Shown one piece after another: positions 28,225 to 38,689 of a DNA stretch of 64,000 nucleotides (within the stretch, counting starts at the first letter, position 1; every line of letters starts with the position of its first letter). Source of the stretch: Buchnera aphidicola (Mindarus keteleerifoliae) (GTDB lineage: Bacteria > Pseudomonadota > Gammaproteobacteria > Enterobacterales > Enterobacteriaceae). Both the position numbers and the translations under genes were made by a program. Below the pieces are notes generated by a model, which was not told where the DNA came from, ran no database searches, and saw nothing but the letters and a program-made list of their open reading frames with translations. The DNA lies in assembly GCF_039392895.1 (NCBI RefSeq), contig NZ_CP135027.1, forward strand, positions 310,001 through 374,000, in the 5' to 3' direction.

Positions 28225-30780
28225 TTAATTAACAACTTTAGTTTTTTTAAATGTTTCTATTTTATCTCCTATACGAATATCATGGTAATTTTTAATACCA
28301 ATACCACATTCCATTCCACTTCTTACTTCGTTAACATCATTTTTAAATCTTTTTAAAGATTCTAACTCTCCATGATGTATAACTTTTCCATTTCTAAATA
28401 TTCGAACAGAATTTTTTCTTTTAATTAACCCCTCTGTTACCATGCATCCTGCAATAGTACCGAATTTAGGTAAAGTAAACATATTTCTTACCTCTGCAGA
28501 ACCAATAATTTCATTTTTATATTCAGGCGAAGATTGTTCTTTAATCATATCTTTTATGTCATTAATTAACTTATAGATAACCGAATAGTATAAAAAAGTT
28601 ATACTTTCTAATTCAATCATTTTTTTCGCAGGCACATCGGGTTTAACATTGAATCCTAATATTATCGAATTGGATGTAGCCGCTAAAGAAACATCGGTTT
28701 CAGTAATTCTTCCCACACCTTCACCAACTATTTTAAATTGAACTTCATTTTTTTTAGGTAATTGAATCAACGAATTTTTAATTGCTTCTAATGAACCTTG
28801 TACATCTGATTTTAAAATAATATTTAATCCAAAATTAACATTTTTATCTATAGATTCAAACATTTTTTCAATTTCAATTTTATTTTTTTTGATAAATCTT
28901 GATTGTCTATATTTTAACTTTCTTTGAAAAGCAAGTTCCTTTGCTTTTTTTTCTTCTAAAACCACTAAAATTTTTTCTCCTACTACTGGCATTCCCGATA
29001 ATCCCAAAATTTCTACAGGTAAAGAAGGTTCTGCAAACATAATATTTTTTCCTTTTTCATTCCTTATAGCACGAACCCTTCCATATTCAAAACCACATAA
29101 AATTGAATCACCTTTTCTTAAAGTTCCCTCTTTTATTAAAACACTAGCTATAGGACCTGTTCCTTTATCTAATCTTGATTCAATTACTACTCCATTTGCT
29201 AATCCTTCAAAAGCAGTTTTTAATTCCAAAATTTCTGCTTGCAATAAAATTGAATCTAATAAATTTGAAACACCTTCTCCAGATTTAGAAGAAAATTTTA
29301 CAAATATGTTTTCACCTCCCCATTTTTCAGGAACTATATCATATTTGTTTAATTCTTTAATAATATTTTCAATATTTCCACTCACTTTATCAATTTTGCT
29401 AATTCCTACGATAATTGGAACTTTAGCTTCTTTTGCATGATGAATTGCTTCAATAGTTTGAGGTTTAACACCATCGTCAGCTGCCACTATTAAAACTACT
29501 ATATCAGTAGTTTGAACCCCTCTAATTCTCATAGAAGTAAATGCTGCATGACCTGGAGTATCTAAAAAAGTTATTTTTCCTTTTTTAGTCTTTACTTGAT
29601 AAGCTCCAATATGTTGAGTAATTCCCCCTGCTTCTTTTAAAACAATTCGAGTAGATCGTATATAATCTAATAAAGATGTTTTTCCATGATCTACATGTCC
29701 CATTATAGTTACAATAGGAGGTCTTGTTCTTATTCCCTTTTGACTAATGAATCCATCTTGAATTATCAATTTTTCTAATTTGTCTTCATGTATAACATCA
29801 ACCTTATGTCCCATTTCTTCTGCTATCAATTGACTGGTTTCTAAATCTAAAATTTCATTTCTAGAAACCATTATCCCCATCTGATTTAATTTTTTTATAA
29901 CAAGTTCACTTTTTACTGCCATTTTATTTGATAAATCTGATACTGAAATACTTTCATTAATAACTATATCTCTATTAACGATTTTAGCAGGTTTTCTAAA
30001 AGATTGTTGTAAAACACTTTTTTTCTTGTTTTTCTTTTGATAAGGAAATTTATTCTTTTTACTTAATTGAATATTTTCACTATTAGATTTAGATAAAAAA
30101 ATTTTTCTTTTTTTATTATTTTTAATAAATTTATTCTTTTTTTCATTTATTTTAGTGTTTTCTTTTTTGTTCTTATATAAAAAGTTTTTTTTTGAATTAA
30201 CATCTTTTTTTCTTTTTTTGTTTGTACTCTGATCTGAAGAATCATTAATATTATTTTTCTTTTGAGAAAAACTTTTTGATTTTGAATAATTTAAGTTAAG
30301 TTTATTATTCGAACGATTTATGTTTTTTTTTTGAACAAATTGATTAGAATTTTTTTTTAAATTATTTAAATTATTTTTTTTAATATAAACTTTAGCATTC
30401 AAGCTTATTTTTTTTTTAATTTTTACTTTATTATTATCAACAATATTTTCTGATTTAATAATTTCATTTTTATTTAAAACATTATTTTTTTTATTATTCA
30501 AAATATTTCTTTTATATTCTCTTATTTTAATAGGAATAGTTTTGTTTTTTTTATTAATATTTAAAATGTTCAATTTACTTCTTTTGTTTCTTTTCAAAAT
30601 AACTTTTTCTAATTTAGAACTTTTTTTTTCATTAAAAAAATTTAATAAATTTTTTTTTTCATCTTTAGTAATTAATGTTTTTTCTGTTTTTTTTATTCCT
30701 AAATTAAAAAAATATTCTAATATTTCCTGCACTGATATTTTAAGTTCATCAGCTAAATTTTTTAATATTACATTTCTCAT
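28225..30780 (-). CDS. infB: Translation initiation factor IF-2
   Basis: GTPase that brings initiator tRNA to the ribosome. It has 851 residues (E. coli alpha form 890). A small N-terminal domain (NVILKNLADELKISVQEIL) is followed by a long Lys/Asn-rich low-complexity linker (about 50-270). The G domain then starts with GHVDHGKTSLLDYI near residue 359 and continues with DTPGHAAFTSMR and SKID. Domains II-IV complete the protein, ending MECGIGIKNYHDIRIGD. It lies between nusA and rbfA as in E. coli. The linker is the region most distorted by A+T bias. Confidence 0.98.
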   Translation of the reverse strand: MRNVILKNLADELKISVQEILEYFFNLGIKKTEKTLITKDEKKNLLNFFNEKKSSKLEKVILKRNKRSKLNILNINKKNKTIPIKIREYKRNILNNKKNNVLNKNEIIKSENIVDNNKVKIKKKISLNAKVYIKKNNLNNLKKNSNQFVQKKNINRSNNKLNLNYSKSKSFSQKKNNINDSSDQSTNKKRKKDVNSKKNFLYKNKKENTKINEKKNKFIKNNKKRKIFLSKSNSENIQLSKKNKFPYQKKNKKKSVLQQSFRKPAKIVNRDIVINESISVSDLSNKMAVKSELVIKKLNQMGIMVSRNEILDLETSQLIAEEMGHKVDVIHEDKLEKLIIQDGFISQKGIRTRPPIVTIMGHVDHGKTSLLDYIRSTRIVLKEAGGITQHIGAYQVKTKKGKITFLDTPGHAAFTSMRIRGVQTTDIVVLIVAADDGVKPQTIEAIHHAKEAKVPIIVGISKIDKVSGNIENIIKELNKYDIVPEKWGGENIFVKFSSKSGEGVSNLLDSILLQAEILELKTAFEGLANGVVIESRLDKGTGPIASVLIKEGTLRKGDSILCGFEYGRVRAIRNEKGKNIMFAEPSLPVEILGLSGMPVVGEKILVVLEEKKAKELAFQRKLKYRQSRFIKKNKIEIEKMFESIDKNVNFGLNIILKSDVQGSLEAIKNSLIQLPKKNEVQFKIVGEGVGRITETDVSLAATSNSIILGFNVKPDVPAKKMIELESITFLYYSVIYKLINDIKDMIKEQSSPEYKNEIIGSAEVRNMFTLPKFGTIAGCMVTEGLIKRKNSVRIFRNGKVIHHGELESLKRFKNDVNEVRSGMECGIGIKNYHDIRIGDKIETFKKTKVVN

Positions 30781-30792
30781 TTTTCTTCCTTA

Positions 30793-32280
30793 CTATTTTA
30801 CGCTTTTATTAAACCAACAAATATTTCTAGCAGCCATAATTAACTTTCCAGCTTTTTTACCATCTAAATCATAGATATCAACTAAATCATTAATACTTTG
30901 ATCCGCTAAATTTTCTAGAGTACATATATTTTTTTTAGCTAGCTTTTTTGCTAAATTAATATTCATACCTTTCAAATTTAAAAGATTTTCGTCAATTTTA
31001 GGAAATACTTTTTTATCTTTATACAACATCTTATTTTCAAAAATCTCTTTTGCTGTTTTTCGAATAGAAATTGCTTCTGATTTTTTTAAACCCGAAATTT
31101 GAAACAACTCATTTAAAGATACATGAGCCAATTCTTCTATTGAAGAAAATCCTTCATTTATTAATAAATAAACTAATTTATCACTAATTAACAATTTTTT
31201 TTTAAACAAACAAAAAATAGTTTCTTCTTCTTTTTTATATTTGTTATTTAAATCTTCAGTAGTCATCACATTTAACTCCCAAGAAGTTAATTGACTTGCT
31301 AGTCTAATATTTTGTCCGTTTCGACCAATTGCTTTAGCAAGATTTTTAGCTTCAACAGCAATATCCATGATATGATCTTCTTTATTTACAATTATTGATG
31401 AAACTTCAGATGGTGCCATAGCATTAATGACAAATTGAGCTGGATTTTCATGCCACAAAATAATATCTATTTTTTCACCACACAACTCGTTAGAAATTGC
31501 TTGTACCCGAGCTCCTCTCATACCAACACAAGCACCTATAGGATCTATTCTTTTATCATTTGTTCTAACAGCTATTTTTGAACGTAATCCAGGATCTCTA
31601 GCAGCTGCCTTTATTTCTATAATTTCTTCTCCAATTTCAGGCACTTCAATTTTAAATAATTCAATCAACATTTCAGATTTTGATCTAGTGATATACAATT
31701 GAATTCCTTTTTGTTCAGGATTTACTGAATATAGAACTCCCCTGATTCGATCACCTAATCTAAAATTTTCCCTTGGTAACATATCTTCTTTAGTAATAAC
31801 TCCTTCTGCATTATTACCTAAATCTAATATGACATTATCTCTATTATTTTTTTTAACTATTCCAATAACGATTTCTCCTATATATTGAGTAAATTGATTT
31901 ACAATCATGAATCTTTCTGCTTCCCTTACCTTTTGTACTATTACTTGTTTAGCGGTTTGTGTAGTAATTCGATCAAAAGTTACAGAATCAATTTGATCTT
32001 CTACATAGTCACTGACTTTAACATTAACATTTTCAAATTTTGCGGCATCTAAAGTTATTTCTTTTGTTGGATAAACTACTTCATTAACTACCTTCCATCT
32101 TCTAAATGTTATAAAATTTCCATTTTTTCGATTAATTTTTACCCTGACATCAATTTCTTGTTCATATTTTTTTTTAGTCGCTGTAGCTAATGCGATTTCT
32201 AAAGCTTCAAAAATTTTTTCTCTTGGTAAAGCTTTTTCATTTGAAACAGCTTCGACAACAGCCAAAATTTCTTTATTCAT
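30793..32280 (-). CDS. nusA: Transcription termination/antitermination factor NusA
   Basis: Binds RNA polymerase and nascent RNA to control pausing, termination and antitermination. I start it at 32280 ([20 protein letters not shown]), which matches E. coli residue 1, has a GAGG ribosome binding site 9 bases upstream, and gives exactly the E. coli length of 495. The frame extends 18 codons further upstream without similarity to NusA. Domains in order: N-terminal RNA polymerase-binding, S1 ([17 protein letters not shown]), two KH domains ([26 protein letters not shown]), and C-terminal acidic repeats. It heads the nusA-infB-rbfA-truB-rpsO-pnp cluster. Confidence 0.97.
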   Translation of the reverse strand: MNKEILAVVEAVSNEKALPREKIFEALEIALATATKKKYEQEIDVRVKINRKNGNFITFRRWKVVNEVVYPTKEITLDAAKFENVNVKVSDYVEDQIDSVTFDRITTQTAKQVIVQKVREAERFMIVNQFTQYIGEIVIGIVKKNNRDNVILDLGNNAEGVITKEDMLPRENFRLGDRIRGVLYSVNPEQKGIQLYITRSKSEMLIELFKIEVPEIGEEIIEIKAAARDPGLRSKIAVRTNDKRIDPIGACVGMRGARVQAISNELCGEKIDIILWHENPAQFVINAMAPSEVSSIIVNKEDHIMDIAVEAKNLAKAIGRNGQNIRLASQLTSWELNVMTTEDLNNKYKKEEETIFCLFKKKLLISDKLVYLLINEGFSSIEELAHVSLNELFQISGLKKSEAISIRKTAKEIFENKMLYKDKKVFPKIDENLLNLKGMNINLAKKLAKKNICTLENLADQSINDLVDIYDLDGKKAGKLIMAARNICWFNKSVK

Positions 32281-32303
32281 TTTGTTTAACCTCAATTTAT
32301 ACA

Positions 32304-32400
32304 TTAAAAATGTACAATTAGATTTAATTTTCAAATCTATTTAAAAATAAAAGCTTTATTAAAACTGTACGATACATTATCATCTTCAACAGAAACATTA
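32304..32400 (-). pseudogene. rimP: Relic of the rimP 3' end
   Basis: Immediately upstream of nusA, where E. coli has rimP, the minus strand reads VSVEDDNVS, then an interrupted segment with two in-frame stops, then KLNLIVHF followed by TAA at 32304-32306. E. coli RimP ends KANLVPHF, preceded by VFALSNIQ; aligning backwards, the stops fall at the Asn and Gln of SNIQ. The 23-base spacing to nusA resembles E. coli. I infer a dead rimP of which only the tail is discernible. RimP aids 30S maturation. The match is short. Confidence 0.5.
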
Positions 32401-32570
32401 ATGAACAATCAATTTAAATATTATAAAAATTTAAATAAATATTTTTTTATATATTTGTCTGTTTTTAAAAAAAAATTTTAAAATAGTAAATTTCCTACAT
32501 AATTTAATTAACTAAATTATACAGAAAAACGATTTAATTTATTTTTAAATATGATTAGTATATATTTTTA

Positions 32571-32657
32571 TACCGAGGATGGGACTTGAACCCATAAACT
32601 CATTAAACGAGTACTACCTCCTCAAGATAGCGTGTTTACCTATTTCACCACCTCGGC
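32571..32657 (-). tRNA. leuU: tRNA-Leu (anticodon GAG)
   Basis: Class II tRNA of 87 bases with a long variable arm. Acceptor GCCGAGG pairs with CCTCGGT (a first-pair G-U, shared with E. coli leuU), discriminator A, and anticodon loop CTTGAGG with GAG. The TTCAAGT T-loop is intact. CCA is not encoded. Its position between secG and nusA is that of E. coli leuU, and it is probably cotranscribed with secG. Confidence 0.96.
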
Positions 32658-32733
32658 AAAAAATATTTTAATATTGTTTTTTATTATTTACGTTGTGATT
32701 AAATTATTTTAACAACAATTTTAAAAGCTACGA

Positions 32734-32964
32734 TTAAAGACTACTAACATTAGAAAGTATTAAACTAAATATAAAAAACAAAATAGCCGTAAAACCTGTA
32801 ATTATAACAACTACATCACTATTAATATTCATAGATAAAGATTTTTTTTCACTATTATTATTTAATGAACTAATTATTTCAGAACCATTTTCTGATTGAA
32901 ACATAATTAAAAAAATTAAGAAAAAAGATGATAAAATAAAAGAAATTAAATAAAAATTTAACAT
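32734..32964 (-). CDS. secG: Protein translocase subunit SecG
   Basis: Auxiliary subunit of the SecYEG channel in the inner membrane. The 76-residue protein has two hydrophobic helices (about 4-22 and 50-70) joined by a polar loop, the conserved IMFQSENGSE after the first helix (E. coli IMLQQGKGAD), and TAILFFIFSLIL in the second (E. coli TALLATLFFIISLVL). The hydrophilic C-terminal tail of E. coli SecG (110 residues) is missing. It is located next to leuU, as in E. coli. Confidence 0.92.
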   Translation of the reverse strand: MLNFYLISFILSSFFLIFLIMFQSENGSEIISSLNNNSEKKSLSMNINSDVVVIITGFTAILFFIFSLILSNVSSL

Positions 32965-33166
32965 AAAAATATTCCTTCTTTCTTCGAAAGATCAGATTTT
33001 TTAGTAAAAAATCATATTTTTTAAAAAAAATAAAATTAAAATAATTATTGTTACCAGGAATAAAACTAATTTAACCTGGCAACAAATTTACATTTTAACA
33101 TTTTACAGCAATCATTTAAATTATAAATAAATAAAACCTTTTATTTTTAAAAAATAAAAATTTCTA

Positions 33167-35017
33167 CTAACAATTTTTTATTTTCGTTTCTTTGCTCTTT
33201 AATGTTTTTCTATTCATTAAATTATTTATCTGCACTGAATCAAGGGTTTCGTATTCTATTAATGCATCTTTCATGGCATGTAAAATATCTAAATGATCAT
33301 GAAGAATTCTCTTCGCACGATTATAATTTTTTTCAATTAAAACTTTTACTTCTTCATCAACAATTCTTGCAGTTTCGTCAGATATATGTTTCGATTTAGA
33401 AACTGTTCTTCCTAGAAATATTTCTTCTTCTTCTTCGGCATATAATAATGGTCCTAACTTTTTTGAAAAACCCCATTGAGTTACCATATTTCTAGCTAAA
33501 TTAGTAGCTACTTTAATATCATTATGTGCTCCAGTTGATACAAAATTTTCACCGTAAATTATTTCTTCTGCTAATCTTCCTCCATATAATGTAGAAATTT
33601 GACTTTCTAACTTTTGTTTACTTATACTTAAAAAATCTTCTTCTGGTAAAAAATAAGTAACTCCTAATGCCCTTCCTCTTGGAATAATAGTTACCTTATG
33701 TGCTGGATCGTGTTGGGGAACTAATCTACCAACAATTACGTGACCGGCTTCATGAAATGCTGTACTTTCCTTTTGTAAATCACTCATTACCATAGATTTT
33801 CTTTCTGAACCCATAATCATTTTATCTTTAGCTAATTCAAATTCGTTCATAGAAACGACTTTGTAATTAAATCTAGCTGCAAATAATGCTGCTTCATTTA
33901 CTAAATTAGCTAAATCAGCTCCAGAAAAACCAGGAGTACCTCTTGCTATGATTTTAGAATCAACATCATTATTTATTAATATTTTTTTAATATGAACATT
34001 TAAAATTGCTTCTCTTCCTTTTATATCTGGAAGAGATACAATAACTTGACGATCAAATCTACCTGGTCGTAATAAAGCTGGATCTAAAACATCAGGACGA
34101 TTAGTAGCTGCTATTAATATAATCCCTTCATTTCCATCAAAACCGTCCATTTCTACTAACATTTGATTTAAAGTTTGTTCTCTTTCATCATGTCCCCCGC
34201 CTAATCCTGTTCCTCTTTGACGACCAACTGCATCTATTTCATCTATAAAAATTATACAAGGTGCTACTTTTCTAGCATGTTCAAACATATCTCTTACCCT
34301 AGAAGCACCTACACCTACAAACATTTCTACAAAATCAGAACCTGAAATTGTAAAAAAAGGAACCTTAGCTTCTCCGGCAATAGCTTTAGCTAATAATGTT
34401 TTTCCTGTTCCAGGTGGACCTACCATTAATACACCTTTAGGTATTTTCCCTCCTAATTTCTGAAATCTAATTGGTTCTTTTAAATATTCAACTAATTCAC
34501 TAACTTCTTCTTTTGCTTCATCGCATCCTGCAACATCGGAAAAAGTTGTTTTTATCTGATCTTCTGTAAGCATCTTTGCTTTACTTTTTCCAAAAGACAT
34601 TGCTCCTTTTCCTCCTCCAAGTTGCATCTGTCTCATAAAAAAAATCCAAATCCCTATTAATAAAAAAGTAGGAAACCATGAAATTAAAACGGACATAATT
34701 ATTCCAGGTTCATTAGAACCTTCTCCTATAACCCGAACATTTTTTATTAAAAGTGTATCTAATAATCTCGGATCATTGATAGGAATGTATGTAACATATC
34801 GATTATTATCTTTTTTAATAACATTTATTTCTCTACCATTAATACGCGCTTCTCTAACTTGATCTTGATTGACTTCAGATAAAAATGTTGAATATTCAAT
34901 TTTTCTATTATTTAAATTATTTGTGGTAAAATTTTGAAAAATAGACATTAATATAACAGCAACAACTAACCAAAGAATTAAGTTTTTAACCATATCACTC
35001 AAAATACTACCTCGCAT
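33167..35017 (-). CDS. ftsH: ATP-dependent zinc metalloprotease FtsH
   Basis: Membrane AAA+ protease degrading misassembled membrane proteins and regulators such as sigma-32 and LpxC in E. coli. It has 616 residues; the unstructured C-terminal tail of E. coli (644) is mostly missing. Two N-terminal transmembrane segments (about 9-27 and 105-125) precede the AAA domain with Walker A GPPGTGKT (about 200), Walker B FIDEID and the SRH region. The zinc motif HEAGH lies near 420, followed by the protease domain. It lies 30 bases after rlmE, the same operon order as E. coli. Confidence 0.98.
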   Translation of the reverse strand: MRGSILSDMVKNLILWLVVAVILMSIFQNFTTNNLNNRKIEYSTFLSEVNQDQVREARINGREINVIKKDNNRYVTYIPINDPRLLDTLLIKNVRVIGEGSNEPGIIMSVLISWFPTFLLIGIWIFFMRQMQLGGGKGAMSFGKSKAKMLTEDQIKTTFSDVAGCDEAKEEVSELVEYLKEPIRFQKLGGKIPKGVLMVGPPGTGKTLLAKAIAGEAKVPFFTISGSDFVEMFVGVGASRVRDMFEHARKVAPCIIFIDEIDAVGRQRGTGLGGGHDEREQTLNQMLVEMDGFDGNEGIILIAATNRPDVLDPALLRPGRFDRQVIVSLPDIKGREAILNVHIKKILINNDVDSKIIARGTPGFSGADLANLVNEAALFAARFNYKVVSMNEFELAKDKMIMGSERKSMVMSDLQKESTAFHEAGHVIVGRLVPQHDPAHKVTIIPRGRALGVTYFLPEEDFLSISKQKLESQISTLYGGRLAEEIIYGENFVSTGAHNDIKVATNLARNMVTQWGFSKKLGPLLYAEEEEEIFLGRTVSKSKHISDETARIVDEEVKVLIEKNYNRAKRILHDHLDILHAMKDALIEYETLDSVQINNLMNRKTLKSKETKIKNC

Positions 35018-35047
35018 TACAACTAAGTTAACAAAAAACTTAGACTA

Positions 35048-35668
35048 CTATATTTTTCGTCCAACCGCTACAATGAAAACTTCTCTAGAAGAAGAACGAG
35101 AAGAATTTGGTTTATATATATATACTTTTAAAAAAAGTAAACGCAATCTATGAATATAATCAGAAAATCCACTTCCTTGAAATAATTTAATTAAAAAAAT
35201 CCCATTTTTTGTTAAAATTTTTTTAGTTAAATTTAAAGCTGATTCAGACAATTTTAATATTTTAACCATATCAATATCAAAAAAACCAGATATATTTGGT
35301 GCCATATCCGACATTACTAAATTTACCTTTTTAATATTTTTATTTTTATAAAAAAAATTTAAAATCTTTCCTTTATTAATATCCTTTTGAAAAAAATCTA
35401 CACCAGGAATGGGTTTCATAGGTAATATATCAAATGCCAAAAAAAAACTTTTTTTCCCTACTATCTTTATTGCATATTCAGACCAACTACCAGGAGATGA
35501 TCCTAAATCAACTAATGACATTCCTTTTCTAAGAATCTTAAACTTTTCTTGAATTTCTTTCAGTTTAAACCATGCCCTAGAACGAAAATTATATTTTTGA
35601 CATTCTCTAACATAAAAATCTCTGAAGTGATTTTTTAACCATTTTTTTTTTACATTTCTTCTTGACAT
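35048..35668 (-). CDS. rlmE: 23S rRNA 2'-O-ribose methyltransferase RlmE (RrmJ/FtsJ)
   Basis: Methylates U2552 in the A-loop of 23S rRNA using S-adenosylmethionine. It has 206 residues (E. coli 209). It shows RSRAWFKLKEIQEKF with the catalytic lysine, the SAM-binding VDLGSSPGSWSEYA, VMSDMAPN with the catalytic aspartate, and FLIKLFQGSGF with the catalytic Lys. In E. coli rlmE and ftsH form a heat-shock operon; the pair is kept here, though I cannot identify a sigma-32 promoter by eye. Confidence 0.96.
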   Translation of the reverse strand: MSRRNVKKKWLKNHFRDFYVRECQKYNFRSRAWFKLKEIQEKFKILRKGMSLVDLGSSPGSWSEYAIKIVGKKSFFLAFDILPMKPIPGVDFFQKDINKGKILNFFYKNKNIKKVNLVMSDMAPNISGFFDIDMVKILKLSESALNLTKKILTKNGIFLIKLFQGSGFSDYIHRLRLLFLKVYIYKPNSSRSSSREVFIVAVGRKI

Positions 35669-35708
35669 GATTAATTATTACCATATTTTTAAAAAAATTA
35701 AAAAAACT

Positions 35709-35742
35709 AAAAGGGAATAAAATTCTTTTTTTATTCCCTTTT
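35709..35742 (-). terminator. Terminator between greA and rlmE
   Basis: A perfect 13-bp stem (35709-35721 with 35730-35742) containing GGG/CCC and a short loop of eight bases lies about 44 bases after the greA stop. On the minus strand it is followed by T-rich sequence. The plus-strand reading also has flanking T's, so it may work in either direction. Confidence 0.75.
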
Positions 35743-35785
35743 TATTTTTCTAATCTATTCGCATATTTTAAATTTTCTAAAAATG

Positions 35786-36265
35786 TTATATGTACTCTAC
35801 ATTTAATATTTTATAACTTACAATTCCTGAAGGAGTTATAACATCAACAATATCATTTTTACATTTTCCTATTAAACTTCTTGCAACTGGAGAATTAATT
35901 GAAATTAAATTTTTTTTAAAATCTGCTTCATCATCTCCAACAATTCTATAAGTAGAAGATTTAGATTTTATTACATTAACAATGGTTACAGTTGAACCAA
36001 AAATTACCCTACCGGTATTTTTTATTTTTGTTACATCGATTATTTGAGCAATAGATAATTTAGTTTCAATATCTTGAATTCTTCCTTCACAAAATCCCTG
36101 TTCTTCTCTAGCTGCATGATATTCAGCATTTTCTTTTAAGTCACCATGTTCTCTAGCATTAGCTATAGAAGCAATGATTTGAGGACGTTTTACTTTTTTT
36201 AATTTTTCAAGTTCTTTTTTAAGTTTTTCAACACCTGTTAAAGTCATTGGAACATGCGTTATCAT
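35786..36265 (-). CDS. greA: Transcription elongation factor GreA
   Basis: Rescues backtracked RNA polymerase by stimulating transcript cleavage. It has 159 residues (E. coli 158). The N-terminal coiled coil contains [32 protein letters not shown], of which the tip residues GDLKENAEY include the catalytic acidic pair. The C-terminal globular domain ends in [20 protein letters not shown]. The start has an AGG-type ribosome binding site (GAGG reads upstream). Confidence 0.97.
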   Translation of the reverse strand: MITHVPMTLTGVEKLKKELEKLKKVKRPQIIASIANAREHGDLKENAEYHAAREEQGFCEGRIQDIETKLSIAQIIDVTKIKNTGRVIFGSTVTIVNVIKSKSSTYRIVGDDEADFKKNLISINSPVARSLIGKCKNDIVDVITPSGIVSYKILNVEYI

Positions 36266-36622
36266 ATAAATACCTCACAGTAATTTGTGATAGGACTGTA
36301 TCTCCTATGTAACACTTTATGAATATAAAAATTATATATTTAATCAAATAAAAAAATTCTTTTTTTTAAAGAAATCTAAAAAATAAATAAATTTCAAAAA
36401 ACCAGTTGTTTTAAATAATAATATACCAAAGATTTTATTTATAAAGATCTATTTATCTAATTTTTATTTATTATATTTATAATGTAAAACATACATTTTA
36501 ATAATTTTTTTAAAAATTATTCTTAAAAAATCAAAATTAATTAAATAAAAAATTATTATTAAGCAAAGAAAATTGAACTTATTTATTGTATAATGAAGTA
36601 AATATTAAACAACCGAATTAAC
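36266..36622. other. Divergent greA-ibaG intergenic region
   Basis: A 357-base spacer between divergent greA and ibaG. It must hold both promoters. I see no reading frame, RNA gene or convincing relic in it. Confidence 0.45.
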
Positions 36623-36874
36623 ATGATGAAAAAAACAATAAAATCATTATTATTAAAAGAAAAATTTTTAGAAAAAGTTTATATAAAAGGAGATAATTAT
36701 CACTTAAAAATAATAGCAATTAGTAAAAAATTTATTACAATGGAAGAAAAGAACAAACAACAAATTATCTATTCTCCTTTAACTAAATTGATTACAAGCA
36801 ATAAAATACATGCTCTTACAATTGAAACATATACTCCAAAAGAATGGGAAATTTACAAAAAAAAAACAAATTAA
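36623..36874 (+). CDS. ibaG: BolA-family protein IbaG (YrbA)
   Basis: Small BolA-like protein; E. coli IbaG partners with monothiol glutaredoxin in iron-sulfur trafficking and is linked to acid stress. The 83-residue protein has the BolA fold pattern: a variable N-terminal helix, VYIKGDNYHLKIIAISKKF in the KH-like core, and the C-terminal IHALTIETYTPKEWE, matching E. coli IbaG's IHAVSIKAYTPAEW-like end. It is immediately upstream of the murA relic, as ibaG precedes murA in E. coli. It is intact although murA is dead. Confidence 0.9.
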   Translation: MMKKTIKSLLLKEKFLEKVYIKGDNYHLKIIAISKKFITMEEKNKQQIIYSPLTKLITSNKIHALTIETYTPKEWEIYKKKTN

Positions 36875-36894
36875 TTTAAAAAATATCTTTTAAA

Positions 36895-38186
36895 ATAAAA
36901 AAACTTCGCATATTAAGACATGAAAAATTTAATGGAAAAGTTAAAATTTCTGGAGCTAAAAATTTTAAATTATCTGTAGTATTTTTATCTTTCAGTTAAA
37001 CATCTAATAAAAATTAAAAATCTGCTAAAAATAAAAGATATAAAAATAGCAATTAGATTATTAATCAAATTAAGTTCTTAAATTGAATTTAAAAATTTTA
37101 TATACTTTAATACTAGTTCTATAACCAATATAAAAATACCTTATAATTTAAGAATTTCTATTAGAAGATTCAATATAGACAAAAAAACTTTTATTAATTC
37201 ATTTTAAAAATACTAAAATTTTTTTCCAGGAGGATATAAAATTAAAAAAAACTCATAGATTTTTATTCAATTACATTAAAAAAATGAAAGTTTTCATTAC
37301 AATTAAAATATGAATATATTTTAGAAAAAATATCTAAAAAATTTATAGAAAATAAAATTACTTTAAAAAAAACAGTATCAAAACTACTGGTGTCATTGTT
37401 AGTATTACTGTTTTAGTAAAATAAATATCCGTAATTAATTGTGCTACTTAAGAACTTTAAATACAGCGTATTACTAATTTTCTAAATTATTGAAATGCAA
37501 AAATTATAGAAGTTGAAATGAAAAACATTCATTCAAAAGGTATGCTATCTAATGAGAAAAAATTAGAGAATATCTACTGATAAAATGAATGGAAACGGGA
37601 ACTTTTTTAAATAACTAGTTCAATTTAAAGAGGATGTATTATATATCATAAAACTAATCCTTTTTTATTTTAAAAAACTTTAGAAATTTTAAATAAAACA
37701 GGAGATAAAATCAATATTAAAAAAGACTGAAATTACCTTAAACATGAAAGAAAAAAGACCAAATTTAGTCAGTATTAATATTGCCTCGCGCATTCTAAGT
37801 GAGTTTCCAACTGATCTATAAGTAAATTTCACTTTATTAAATATAACATCTTTAGGAAAAAGCAAGATAACTGAAACTATGTTTAAGAACAAATTTCTTT
37901 GTATATTTAAATTAATCAAAATGGGTTCAAACATCATCATTAAAAATAAAAAAATGATATTTTTAGAAATTAAAAACTATTTTATTCAAAATTAATAACA
38001 ACAGATTTTAAATTATCGGCTAATTTAGTTTTAGTTAGTTATATTGCTAAATAAACTTCCTTAATTAATAAAGTTTTTATATCAAAAAAATGTGAAAACT
38101 TAACAAAAAATTTAATGTTCTTAGAACAAATATTATATTACTTAAAAACAATTAATTTAAATAAAATTATTTTTTGTACTCACTAA
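36895..38186 (+). pseudogene. murA: Degraded murA (UDP-GlcNAc enolpyruvyltransferase)
   Basis: MurA commits UDP-GlcNAc to peptidoglycan synthesis. Across about 1.29 kb, fragments match E. coli MurA in order but in shifting frames with many stops. They are: KLRILRHEKFNGKVKISGAKN (read in two overlapping parts), FFPGGYKI at the active-site loop, TTGVIVSITVLVK, TDKMNGNGNF, NMKEKRPN, SEFPTDL, VNFTLLNITSLGKSKITET and TTDFKLSANLVLVSYIAK. The start codon position is ATA (36895), and the catalytic cysteine of PGGC is Tyr (TAT 37235-37237). E. coli murA is 1,260 bp, so little length has been lost. It is clearly inactive, and recent enough to remain legible. Confidence 0.93.
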
Positions 38187-38350
38187 AAAATAAAAATATT
38201 CAAATATTTTAAATAGAATTAAATTTATTAAAACGAAAATCTGTATTTTAATTAAAAAAATTAATATATAATTAATTATCAAATAATTTTTTATATATAT
38301 AAAAAAACAATTTATATATTTAAATATTTTTAATATAATTGGAGTAATAT

Positions 38351-38689
38351 ATGCATGCAGTTTTTAAAACCGGGGGGAAACAATATAAAGTAAATGTCGG
38401 ACAGATAATTCGAATAGAAAAATTAAACATTTCTGCCGGAAATAATATCATTTTCAAAAACATTTTACTTATTACTGACACTTCAACAATTAAAATAGGT
38501 TCTCCTAATATTTTAGGAAGTACAATTGAAGCTAATATTTTGCGTCATGGGAAATCTAAAAAAATTAATATAATCAAATTTAATCGTAGAAAACATTACA
38601 AAAAAAAACAAGGACACCGACAATTTTTCACCGATATAAAAATTTTAAATATACATTATCCGGAAAGAGATATCAAAAATGGCACATAA
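38351..38689 (+). CDS. rplU: 50S ribosomal protein L21
   Basis: Large-subunit protein binding 23S rRNA. Conserved segments are [36 protein letters not shown] (in two parts) and [11 protein letters not shown]. The protein is 112 residues, against 103 in E. coli. The extra C-terminal residues ([10 protein letters not shown]) run past the normal stop and overlap the rpmA start by 11 bases. A GGAG ribosome binding site precedes the ATG. It is cotranscribed with rpmA and probably obgE. Confidence 0.96.
   Translation: MHAVFKTGGKQYKVNVGQIIRIEKLNISAGNNIIFKNILLITDTSTIKIGSPNILGSTIEANILRHGKSKKINIIKFNRRKHYKKKQGHRQFFTDIKILNIHYPERDIKNGT

Noticed and set aside
32281-32334. Longer nusA start, 18 codons upstream
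   Set aside because: The extra residues do not match NusA, while ATG 32280 aligns with E. coli residue 1 and has a GAGG site; the extension overlaps the rimP relic in another frame.
37689-37940. Minus-strand open frame of 83 codons inside the murA relic
   Set aside because: The plus strand of the same region reads MurA fragments in order; the antisense frame is incidental.
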